This document shows positions 1-6,092 of a stretch of DNA of 6,634 bases, in pieces. Location: positions 1 through 6,634 of the forward strand of contig QMQC01000105.1 of the NCBI GenBank assembly GCA_003648875.1, given 5' to 3'. The stretch is from Actinomycetota bacterium. GTDB taxonomy: Bacteria > Actinomycetota > Acidimicrobiia > Spongiisociales > UBA5794. The translations under genes were made by a program, and so were the position numbers. Within the stretch, counting starts at the first letter, position 1. Every line of letters starts with the position of its first letter. Below the pieces are notes generated by a model, which was not told the origin of the DNA, searched no databases, and was given only the letters and a program-made list of their open reading frames with translations.

Positions 1-997
1 ACTCGTGGCCGGCTGGTTCGTTGAACAAGCGGATAAGGCTCACAGAGGACTCATCATCGATACCAATTGCCATGTCCGTGTTCGCCACGGTGTGGATCCA
101 CGGGATGTGCTTGTCCCCGATCCCTTCGATCCGGTGTTCGCCGAAACCGTTGTAGATCATCGTCGGGCACTCGGTTGCTTCTCCGGCAACGATCTTCGAG
201 TTGGGGAAGACCTGCTTGAGGTAGTCCCCTGAGGCGATCGTTCCTGCCGAGCCTGTTGTGAGGGTTACTCCTGCGAACCTGTCGTTGGGTCCCATGATGT
301 CGTTGAGGACCTCGACCATGGCTGGTCCGGTCACCGAGTAGTGCCACAGGTAGTTCCCGAACTCATCGAACTGGTTGAAGATGACAAGATCCTGCCCGGA
401 TACCCGAAGCTCGTTGCATTTGTCGAAGATCTCCTTGACGTTCGATTCGGTACCGGGTGTTCTGATGATCTCGCCGGCGACACCCTCGAGCCACTCGAAG
501 CGTTCGGCGCTCATTCCCTCTGGGAGGATCGCGATCGACTCGCAGCCGAGGAGGTTCGAGTCGTATGCGCCACCGCGGCAGTAGTTGCCTGTCGAGGGCC
601 AGACAGCCTTCTGGGTCGCCGGGTCGAACTGACCGCTGACAAGCCGAGGCGCAAGACAACCGAACGCGGCACCAACTTTGTGTGCACCGGTCGGGAACCA
701 CTTGCCTTCGAGCACGATGATCCGCGCGTCGACTCCGCTGATCTCGGGAGGAATCTCGAAATGGTTCACGCCGCCGAACCCGCCGCCAGACGTCTTGGGT
801 TCGTTGTGCCAGGTGATGCGGTAAAGATTGAGAGGGTCGAGATCCCACAAGCCGACACTGCCGAGGCGAGCCTTGATGTCATCAGGAATCAGGCTGGGAT
901 CCCGCATCTGCTTGAACGTTGGGACTCTGAAGTTTCGTTCACTCGCCTGCTTGACGGCAGACGCGAGAACTGACTCGTTGACGGTGAGGTCGATCAT
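1..997 (-). CDS. Fold-type II PLP enzyme, cysteine synthase/TrpB superfamily (C-terminus cut off by window edge)
   Basis: About 332 residues are visible, read without interruption to the window edge. The start at 997 is set by AAAGGA (1012-1007), nine bases upstream and overlapping the stop of the preceding gene. Seen: the probable Schiff-base lysine K107 in PTGAHKVGAA (102-111), which resembles the TrpB lysine loop; a substrate loop STGNYCRGGAY (135-145); a glycine-rich cofactor-phosphate loop GSAGTIASG (249-257); and RIEGIGDKHIP (289-299), reminiscent of the O-acetylserine sulfhydrylase signature. Such enzymes do beta-elimination, beta-replacement or deamination on amino acids in the cytoplasm. 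The mixed motifs and a long N-terminal extension before the lysine (about 106 residues, against roughly 40 in cysteine synthase) argue against plain CysK. As the last visible gene of an operon with carbamate kinase and a carbamoyltransferase, it probably acts on the amino acid released from, or destined for, carbamoylation. Superfamily is secure; substrate unknown. Confidence 0.88.
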   Translation of the reverse strand, partial: MIDLTVNESVLASAVKQASERNFRVPTFKQMRDPSLIPDDIKARLGSVGLWDLDPLNLYRITWHNEPKTSGGGFGGVNHFEIPPEISGVDARIIVLEGKWFPTGAHKVGAAFGCLAPRLVSGQFDPATQKAVWPSTGNYCRGGAYDSNLLGCESIAILPEGMSAERFEWLEGVAGEIIRTPGTESNVKEIFDKCNELRVSGQDLVIFNQFDEFGNYLWHYSVTGPAMVEVLNDIMGPNDRFAGVTLTTGSAGTIASGDYLKQVFPNSKIVAGEATECPTMIYNGFGEHRIEGIGDKHIPWIHTVANTDMAIGIDDESSVSLIRLFNEPAGHE

Positions 998-1011
998 GGC
1001 GGTTGATCCTT

Positions 1012-2265
1012 TCAGTTGTTGAAAGCTGCTTTGAGCGCGTCGAGGTTCGGATCGACACGTAGAGGTTTCGTTCCGGCGGCGGCTACGGATTTCATGGCCG
1101 ACGCAACATCCTTGAGCCCACTCCCGGTCGCGAGCAACACAACGCGGTCATCAGACGATACGAGTCCCTGTTCGGTGGCGGCTACGAGGCCGGCATACGG
1201 GGCTGCTCCTGCCGGCTCGGCGAAGACACCCGAGCCACGGGCAAGTGTCGGAATCGCCGCGAGGATCTCGGCGTCAGGGACGCGGAGATACGAACCACCG
1301 GTCTCGGTGACAGCCGCCATTGCCTTGATCCGATCACGGGGGAGGTCGGCGCTGATCGAGTCGGCAACAGTGTCCGCAGAGATCGGTGGTTTCGTCAGAA
1401 CATCCTCGCCACTCTCGAATGCCTGAACCAGATAGTCGCTGCCAGCGGACTGGATGCCGAAGATGCGCGGTTGGCGATGGATCCACCCGAGGGCGACCGC
1501 ATCCTTCATTGCTTTGTGGATGCCGCCGATGATCGACCCGTCACCCACACTGACGAATATCGCGTCTGGTGGTTCCCATTTGAGGTCTTCGAGGATCTCA
1601 AGACCGGCAGTCTTCTTCCCCTCGGTCATGAACGGGTTGTATCCGGTGTTGCGGTTGTACCAACCGTACTCGGCCGATGCTTCCATGCAGAGGTCGAACG
1701 CTTCGCCGTATGTGCCGTTGACGAGGACAACGGTTGATCCGTATGCGAGGAGCTGGGCGATCTTGGCCTCGGGCGCAGACGCCGGAACGAATATGACGGT
1801 GCGCTGTCCAACACTGGCTGCGATGCCGGCGAGGGCCGCTGCGGCGTTCCCTGTGGATGCGGTGGTCACGATGTCGGCTCCACGTTCCTGTGCCTTCACT
1901 ACGGCCATCGCCGAGGCTCGGTCCTTCAACGATGCAGTCGGCTGACGGCCCTCGTCCTTGACCCACACCTTGGACAGGCCCAATGTCGCGGCAAGCGGTG
2001 TCGCGTCGTACATCGGCGTTGCGCCGACCGTGAGCGGTGGGACAGCAGCGTCCGGAGCGACCGGCATCAGTGGGCGATACCTCCACATCGTACGATCCCG
2101 ATTCCCAGCGAGGGTGTCACGTGTGAATGTCGCACCGATGCGCTCGTAGTCGTACCTGACATCGAGGATGCCCTCATTGCCGTGGTCGGAACAGACGTAT
2201 CCGGCGTAGTCCGCCGGATACGTCTTGTGACAGATCACACAGGTGAGTCCTGTGACGAACGTCAT
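1012..2265 (-). CDS. Threonine-synthase-like PLP-dependent enzyme with N-terminal zinc-ribbon motif
   Basis: 417 residues, usual for bacterial/archaeal-type threonine synthases. The N-terminus carries C9-x2-C12 ... C25-x2-H28, a likely zinc-ribbon knuckle. The fold-type II PLP core follows: Schiff-base lysine K114 in ASLKDR (111-116), STGN (137-140), a phosphate-cradling loop VGDGSIIGG (240-248) and TGSGLKD (380-386) near the C-terminus. Threonine synthase converts O-phosphohomoserine to threonine. Here, however, the common SFKDR lysine motif is SLKDR, and the common TGHGLKD is TGSGLKD. No homoserine dehydrogenase or homoserine kinase lies nearby. The ATG overlaps the carbamate kinase stop by four bases (2262-2265), with AGGA seven or so bases upstream, so translation is probably coupled. 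From context I infer an ammonia-lyase or elimination role on an amino or diamino acid linked to carbamoyl transfer. A true threonine synthase remains possible. Family high confidence, reaction low. Confidence 0.9.
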   Translation of the reverse strand: MTFVTGLTCVICHKTYPADYAGYVCSDHGNEGILDVRYDYERIGATFTRDTLAGNRDRTMWRYRPLMPVAPDAAVPPLTVGATPMYDATPLAATLGLSKVWVKDEGRQPTASLKDRASAMAVVKAQERGADIVTTASTGNAAAALAGIAASVGQRTVIFVPASAPEAKIAQLLAYGSTVVLVNGTYGEAFDLCMEASAEYGWYNRNTGYNPFMTEGKKTAGLEILEDLKWEPPDAIFVSVGDGSIIGGIHKAMKDAVALGWIHRQPRIFGIQSAGSDYLVQAFESGEDVLTKPPISADTVADSISADLPRDRIKAMAAVTETGGSYLRVPDAEILAAIPTLARGSGVFAEPAGAAPYAGLVAATEQGLVSSDDRVVLLATGSGLKDVASAMKSVAAAGTKPLRVDPNLDALKAAFNN

Positions 2266-3203
2266 TGAACGATCCTGGTACCTGTCTCACCGGCCATGGC
2301 TCGTTCGAGATTCGCCGGGTTCGTTATGAGCGCTTCCCTGCCTCCGGCCTCCAGGAACTGGACGACCGCACGCATCTTCGGCGCCATCGAGCCCTCCGCA
2401 AAATGCCCACCTTCGTCGAGATGCTGCTTCACCTCATCGAGAGTGAACTGATCGACCCAACGCTGTTCCGGGGTACCGAAGTTCAGGGCAACCTGCTCGA
2501 CCGCCGTCGAGATGAGCAACAGGTCGGCTTCGACCTGGTTGGCGAGCATCGCGGACGCGAGGTCTTTGTCGATCACCGCAGCGATCCCTTCGAGATCGCC
2601 GTATTCATTCTCGATAACGGGGATTCCGCCCCCGCCGACCGCAATGGTGACGACGCCGGCGTCGAGCAATCCGCGTATCACGTCGAGTTCGACGATCCGC
2701 ATCGGTTGGGGAGAAGCAACGACCCTGCGCCAGCCACGGCCAGCGTCCTCGAGCACGTCCCAGCCCTCCTCGTCGCGCCGACGCATTGCCTCTTCTTCAT
2801 CCATGAACGAGCCGATCGGCTTCGCCGGGTTCCTGAATGCCGGATCATTGGCATCCACCTCGACCTGGGTGACAATCGTGGCAACGCTCTTGTCGATGCC
2901 GCGCTGGCGGAAGTCGTTGACAAGGTTCTGCTGGAGCATGTACCCGATCGCGCCCTGTGTATCAGCCCCGCAGTAGTCGAGCGGGACCTCATGGAGCTCA
3001 CTGCTCGCAAGCTCGGATCGGCGCAGGATGAACCCCACCTGTGGTCCATTTCCGTGCGATATCGCCACGTCCCATCCCTGCTCCACGAGAGCAGCGATGT
3101 GATCATCCGTTTCAGCCGCAGCGGCATACTGATCCTGGACGGTCTGGTGGTCGCCGTCCGGGATCAGTGAATTGCCGCCAATGGCGATGACGAGTCTTGG
3201 CAT
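2262..3203 (-). CDS. arcC: Carbamate kinase
   Basis: Carbamate kinase interconverts carbamoyl phosphate + ADP with carbamate + ATP; the carbamate breaks down to ammonia and CO2, so catabolic operons use it for substrate-level ATP. At 313 residues it has the normal family length and the amino acid kinase fold. Visible motifs in order: IGGN (8-11), HGNGPQVG (50-57), NPAKPIGSFM (125-134), the GRGWRRVVASPQP segment (155-167), GGGGIPV (190-196), VIDKD (209-213) and GSMAPKM near the C-terminus, where many members have GSMGPKV. The key lysines of the last two motifs are present. The ATG shares one base with the stop of the upstream carbamoyltransferase (TAATG at 3205-3201), and GGGAG lies close upstream, so translation is coupled. 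Its place between a carbamoyltransferase and two PLP enzymes points to catabolism of ureido compounds rather than arginine deiminase metabolism, because no arginine deiminase is visible. Confidence 0.96.
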   Translation of the reverse strand: MPRLVIAIGGNSLIPDGDHQTVQDQYAAAAETDDHIAALVEQGWDVAISHGNGPQVGFILRRSELASSELHEVPLDYCGADTQGAIGYMLQQNLVNDFRQRGIDKSVATIVTQVEVDANDPAFRNPAKPIGSFMDEEEAMRRRDEEGWDVLEDAGRGWRRVVASPQPMRIVELDVIRGLLDAGVVTIAVGGGGIPVIENEYGDLEGIAAVIDKDLASAMLANQVEADLLLISTAVEQVALNFGTPEQRWVDQFTLDEVKQHLDEGGHFAEGSMAPKMRAVVQFLEAGGREALITNPANLERAMAGETGTRIVQ

Positions 3204-4153
3204 TACTCCCAGGCTCCGAGGACTGACGAGATGAGGGTCATGCGCATCACAACGCCGTTGTAGGCCTCCTGCCAGTAGCGGGCGTGCTTCAGATCATCCA
3301 CCTCAGGAAGAAGCTCGTCCATGCGGGGGAGCGAGTGGAGAATGATCGAGTCACCCTTGGCCCTTGACATGACCTCTTGCGTGATCTTGTAGTTGTCCGG
3401 GGTGACTCCGTAGTCGTCAGGCCTCTCATGGACGGGGATCGTGTAGTCCGGCTGGATCACGGGCTCCATGTAGATGACATCAGCTTCACCGATGACCTCG
3501 TCGATGTGTTCGACGGTCCGGTAGTTCGTGCCCTTGTCGTCGAGCTCTGCGAGGAACTCAGGTAGAGGAGCCATTTCCTCCGGGGACAGGATGACCATCT
3601 CGGCGTCGAACTGGCTGAGTGCGTATCCAAGGGAGTGCATCGTGCGCATGCGGTGGTCGCCGATCGCGACGAAAGTCAACCCATCGAGCGTCCCTTTCTC
3701 CTTGAGAACCGTGTAGAGGTCTGTGAGAACCTGTGTGGGGTGCTCGCCCCAACCGTCGCCTGCGTTGATGACGGGGATCGAGGCCCACTTGGCTGCCTCG
3801 TGTGGAGCGCCCTGTTCGAAGTGGCGCATGACCAGCACATCACCGTAATACTCGAGCATGTGGACGGTGTCTTTGATCGACTCCTGATAGAAGTCGCCGG
3901 CGCGAGTCATCTTTGCATCGGAGAAGCCTGTTACGTGACCACCAAGACGGTGCATCGCGGCCTCGTGCGCAAGACGCGTCCGTGTTGACGGCTGATAGAA
4001 CGCCGTCACGAGCGTCTTGTGGGCGAGAAGATCGGTGTTTCGACGCTCTCGAGCGATCGGCTCGAGGCGGTCTGCGATCTCAAATAGGTGAAAGAACTCG
4101 TTCCGCTCGAATTCCTTGAGCGAGAGAATGTCGCGTCCGGCGAAGCTACGCAT
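3203..4153 (-). CDS. Aspartate/ornithine carbamoyltransferase-family enzyme of altered acceptor specificity
   Basis: 316 residues, full length for the family. The carbamoyl-phosphate half is intact: STRTR (56-60), R110-H111, HPTQ (138-141). Family landmarks of the second domain follow: GDHRMRTMHSL (165-175), HSLPR (273-277) and an ATCase-like tail NGVVMRM (299-305). Two ATCase features are missing. The 80s loop that supplies an acceptor-site lysine (KKGET in E. coli) reads FYQES (88-92), closer to the OTC ESxKDT pattern. The segment holding the aspartate-binding arginine (YMTRVQ) reads YMEPVIQ (228-234). It therefore probably moves a carbamoyl group between phosphate and an amine other than aspartate. 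It is the first gene of the minus operon. Its start follows AAGGAGG (4166-4160) with a six-base spacer, the best ribosome site here, and it is followed immediately by carbamate kinase, which suggests it makes carbamoyl phosphate for ATP formation. PyrB is unlikely; no other pyrimidine genes are adjacent. Confidence 0.93.
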   Translation of the reverse strand: MRSFAGRDILSLKEFERNEFFHLFEIADRLEPIARERRNTDLLAHKTLVTAFYQPSTRTRLAHEAAMHRLGGHVTGFSDAKMTRAGDFYQESIKDTVHMLEYYGDVLVMRHFEQGAPHEAAKWASIPVINAGDGWGEHPTQVLTDLYTVLKEKGTLDGLTFVAIGDHRMRTMHSLGYALSQFDAEMVILSPEEMAPLPEFLAELDDKGTNYRTVEHIDEVIGEADVIYMEPVIQPDYTIPVHERPDDYGVTPDNYKITQEVMSRAKGDSIILHSLPRMDELLPEVDDLKHARYWQEAYNGVVMRMTLISSVLGAWE

Positions 4154-4159
4154 GCGTGT

Positions 4160-4166
4160 CCTCCTT
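4160..4166 (-). promoter_or_regulatory. Strong ribosome binding site of the minus-strand operon
   Basis: Read on the minus strand this is AAGGAGG, six bases before the ATG at 4153. It fixes the start of the leading carbamoyltransferase. Confidence 0.85.
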
Positions 4167-4169
4167 GGG

Positions 4170-4199
4170 TTGGCGTGGATGCATTGGTCATACTATAAT
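4170..4199 (+). promoter_or_regulatory. Sigma70-like promoter for the GntR regulator and knotted carbamoyltransferase
   Basis: A perfect TATAAT (4194-4199) lies 18 bases after a weak -35, TTGGCG (4170-4175). A start of transcription near 4206 would leave a leader of only about ten bases before the ATG at 4216, consistent with the absence of a Shine-Dalgarno there. Seen in sequence; activity is inferred. Confidence 0.6.
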
Positions 4200-4213
4200 A
4201 CAACATGATGACC
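4186..4213. promoter_or_regulatory. Inverted repeat GGTCAT-N16-ATGACC, probable operator of the divergent GntR regulator
   Basis: The arms GGTCAT (4186-4191) and ATGACC (4208-4213) are perfect six-base inverted repeats, with centres 22 bp apart, about two helical turns. The -10 boxes of both divergent promoters lie between them, and each arm falls near a predicted transcription start. GGTC half-sites are known for UTRA-type GntR regulators of the DasR/NagR group, where they sit much closer together (GGTC-N2-GACC). A single protein bound here could control both operons and its own gene. The arms are short, so chance is possible; location is the main support. Confidence 0.5.
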
Positions 4214-4222
4214 GTATGCCAG
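4195..4222 (-). promoter_or_regulatory. Sigma70-like promoter for the minus-strand carbamoyltransferase operon
   Basis: On the minus strand, CTGGCA (4222-4217) is followed after 16 bases by TATTAT (4200-4195). This places the transcription start near 4188 and gives a leader of about 35 bases carrying the AAGGAGG site. Its -10 overlaps the plus-strand TATAAT on the opposite strand, so the two promoters probably compete for polymerase. Confidence 0.5.
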
Positions 4223-4968
4223 TTGAACCGTTCCCGATGATCACACGCAATCCGTCACTCACCGACCAGGTGAAGGAGCACATCAAGGAACGCATTGCCA
4301 GTGATGGATTCGAGGGCGGCCGCATCCCTCCCGAAGTGGAGCTTGCCAATGATCTCGGAGTGAGCCGTACCACAGTTCGCGACGCCCTTAGTCGTCTCGA
4401 ACACGAGGGCACGATCTACCGCAGACAGGGTGCGGGTACCTTCGTGAGGGAGCAGGGGCTTCAGATCAAATCCCGTCTGGAAGACATCTGGTCATACGAG
4501 CAGGTGCTCGAGGATCATGGCTATGTGCCGTCGGTTCGCGTCATCTCTGAGAAAGAGATGGTTGCCGACCCGATGACCGTCGAAGCTCTGGGAGTCGGTC
4601 CGGAAGACACGGTGCTGGTCATTGAGAAGCTCTTCCTTGAAGATGAGGATCCGGTGATTATGACGATCAACCGCATCCCAAGTCGCTACCTCACCGACAC
4701 CGAATTCACCAATGACGAGGCAACACCTATATACGAGTTCATCGAGCAGCACTGCAACCGGACTCTCAGTTACTACCTGTCAGAGATCGTCCCCGTGTCC
4801 CTGGACGCCGACACAGCAGAAGCACTCGGGGTCGAACCCGGGACATTGGCCATCTCGTTCGACGAGATCGGCTTTGACCAGAACGACACGCCCATCGTGA
4901 GGGGCACATCGTATTTCCGCGATGACCTCATTCGGTTCCGCCTCCTCCGCAGGAGAAGCGGGACATGA
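4216..4968 (+). CDS. GntR-family transcriptional regulator with UTRA effector domain (HutC type)
   Basis: 250 residues, typical of the HutC/GntR subgroup. The N-terminal winged helix-turn-helix spans about residues 14-78: LANDLGVS (43-50), the recognition helix SRTTVRDALSRLEHEG (50-65) and a wing RRQGAGTFV (69-77). The rest (about 90-245) is a UTRA small-molecule domain ending in VRGTSYFRDDLIRF. I chose ATG 4216. The in-frame GTG at 4156 would place the coding region across the promoter, and ATG 4237 (residue 8) remains possible; neither 4216 nor 4237 has a Shine-Dalgarno, so a nearly leaderless message is likely. It is divergent from the carbamoyltransferase-carbamate kinase operon and upstream of the second carbamoyltransferase, so it is the natural local regulator, probably a repressor released by the pathway substrate or an intermediate. 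UTRA ligands are varied (urocanate, amino sugars, fatty acids), so the effector cannot be named from the sequence. Confidence 0.93.
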   Translation: MPVEPFPMITRNPSLTDQVKEHIKERIASDGFEGGRIPPEVELANDLGVSRTTVRDALSRLEHEGTIYRRQGAGTFVREQGLQIKSRLEDIWSYEQVLEDHGYVPSVRVISEKEMVADPMTVEALGVGPEDTVLVIEKLFLEDEDPVIMTINRIPSRYLTDTEFTNDEATPIYEFIEQHCNRTLSYYLSEIVPVSLDADTAEALGVEPGTLAISFDEIGFDQNDTPIVRGTSYFRDDLIRFRLLRRRSGT

Positions 4969-4986
4969 ACAAGATCGAACACGCAC

Positions 4987-4993
4987 AAAGGAG
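4987..4993 (+). promoter_or_regulatory. Ribosome binding site of the knotted carbamoyltransferase
   Basis: AAAGGAG lies seven bases before the ATG at 5001 and decides that start. An in-frame TAA (4998-5000) directly precedes the ATG, so no earlier in-frame start can give a longer protein. Confidence 0.8.
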
Positions 4994-5000
4994 CAGCTAA

Positions 5001-5975
5001 ATGCAGACCCACTTGCACGGTCGCGACATGATCACCACCCAGGAATGGACGAAGGATGAGCTGGACACTGTCATCGATATCGCCCTCGACCTGAAACGCA
5101 GAAGAGCACTCGGTGAGCCGCATCCACTACTGCGCGACAAGGTCCTCGCGATGCTGTTCTTCTTCGCCAGCACGCGGACCAGGGCGAGTTTCGAGGCTGG
5201 AATGGCGCAACTGGGCGGTCACGCCATGTTCCTTGACTCCACTAGCACCCAGATCGGCCACGGCGACACGTGGAAGGAGATCGGCGAGATCCTCGGTCGT
5301 TACAACGACGGCATCGCGATCCGTCAGGTCGACTGGGGCATCGGCAACGACTACATCCGCGCAGTTGCAGAGGCCAGCCGCACACCTGTTCTCAACATGC
5401 AGTGTGACTGGTACCACCCCCACCAGGCTCTTGCGGACCTGCTCACCATCATCGAGCAGAAGGGTGACCCGCGCAAGCTCACGATCAACATGAGCTATGC
5501 ATACGCGTCGAGCTACCAGAAGCCGATCAGCGTTCCCCAGAGCGTCATCCTGTTGATGACCCGCTACGGAGCGAATGTGCGACTGACGCGTCCACCCGAG
5601 TTCAAGCTGATGCCAGAGATCGTTGCTCAGGCGGAGGAGAACGCCAAGAAGTCCCGCGGCTCGTTTGAGATCGTCGAGGATTTCGAAGAGGGCATGCGCG
5701 GCGCAGATGTCGTGTACGCCAAGGCATGGGGCTCCATGCTCACCACGTCGGATCTCGATGAGTCTGCGAAGATCTCAGACAACTACAGGGACTGGATCGT
5801 CGATCCGCGTCGCATGGAGATGGCAGACGAGGACGCCATCTACATGCACCCGCTCCCTGCTGATCGGAACATCGAGGTCACGGACGCAGTTATCGACGGT
5901 CGTTGGAGTCGCGTATTCGACCAGGCCGAGAATCGGCTCCACGCCCAGAAGGCTGTAATGGCCCTCACCATGTGA
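5001..5975 (+). CDS. YgeW-like knotted carbamoyltransferase (related to N-acetyl/N-succinylornithine carbamoyltransferases)
   Basis: 324 residues. The carbamoyl-phosphate site shows STRTR (57-61), R108 and HPHQ (139-142). The second domain has a proline-rich stretch YASSYQKPISVPQS (168-181), matching the knot-forming loop of YgeW and the acetylornithine enzymes, then ADVVYAKAWG (235-244) and HPLPADRN (283-290). The HGDTWKE loop (87-93), GIGNDY (113-118) and MQCDWYHPHQ (133-142) look more like YgeW than AOTCase, whereas the C-terminus (QAENRLHAQKAVMA) looks more like AOTCase. It is shorter than E. coli YgeW (near 400 residues), apparently lacking a late insertion. It probably transfers carbamoyl between phosphate and an amino acid derivative, in the breakdown direction given carbamate kinase nearby. 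It follows the regulator by 32 bases and likely shares its transcript. It is not a close paralogue of the minus-strand carbamoyltransferase: different loop, different signature, opposite strand. Confidence 0.93.
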   Translation: MQTHLHGRDMITTQEWTKDELDTVIDIALDLKRRRALGEPHPLLRDKVLAMLFFFASTRTRASFEAGMAQLGGHAMFLDSTSTQIGHGDTWKEIGEILGRYNDGIAIRQVDWGIGNDYIRAVAEASRTPVLNMQCDWYHPHQALADLLTIIEQKGDPRKLTINMSYAYASSYQKPISVPQSVILLMTRYGANVRLTRPPEFKLMPEIVAQAEENAKKSRGSFEIVEDFEEGMRGADVVYAKAWGSMLTTSDLDESAKISDNYRDWIVDPRRMEMADEDAIYMHPLPADRNIEVTDAVIDGRWSRVFDQAENRLHAQKAVMALTM

Positions 5976-6004
5976 TGGTTGCGATCACGATGTGAGGACA
6001 ATGT

Positions 6005-6030
6005 TCGGGGGACACTTCGGTGTCCCCCGA
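6005..6030 (+). terminator. UUCG-capped hairpin, probable terminator after the knotted carbamoyltransferase
   Basis: An 11-bp perfect stem (6005-6015 with 6020-6030) is closed by a C(UUCG)G tetraloop, a very stable RNA fold. It lies 29 bases after the stop at 5975. No T-run follows (the next bases are CAACGTAAAAT), so it is not a textbook intrinsic terminator. It may act as a U-less terminator, an attenuator or a 3'-end protecting structure. Confidence 0.6.
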
Positions 6031-6035
6031 CAACG

Positions 6036-6041
6036 TAAAAT
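6036..6041 (+). promoter_or_regulatory. Possible -10 box for the aminotransferase gene
   Basis: TAAAAT lies just downstream of the hairpin and about 50 bases before the aminotransferase start. No convincing -35 is present at 16-18 bases, so this is a weak call. In the remaining bases up to 6092 I see only the ribosome site GAAGGGA (6077-6083). Confidence 0.25.
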
Positions 6042-6092
6042 CGGTGATGTGAACGCCACCGACTCGACCTCCTAGAGAAGGGAACCACCAAC

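Noticed and set aside
341..973. 210-codon open frame on the plus strand opposite the left-edge PLP gene
   Set aside because: The minus-strand frame carries all the PLP motifs; this one has no family features.
1..997. Possible frameshift in the left-edge PLP gene
   Set aside because: A first reading seemed one base out of frame, but a line-by-line recheck showed one continuous frame from 997 to the window edge.
2265..3170. 301-codon open frame on the plus strand opposite carbamate kinase
   Set aside because: It is an antisense shadow of a clearly conserved gene; its translation shows no recognisable domain and no ribosome site.
3203..4153. pyrB, aspartate carbamoyltransferase of pyrimidine synthesis
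   Set aside because: The acceptor-site lysine loop and arginine segment are replaced, and carbamate kinase and PLP enzymes, not pyrimidine genes, are adjacent.
2262..4153. Classical arginine deiminase operon (arcB-arcC)
   Set aside because: Carbamate kinase is real, but the carbamoyltransferase lacks a normal OTCase signature (HSLPR, ATCase-like C-terminus) and no arginine deiminase or arginine/ornithine antiporter is visible.
4205..4207. ATG at 4205 as the start of the regulator
   Set aside because: It is out of frame with the winged-helix domain and would sit at the predicted transcription start.
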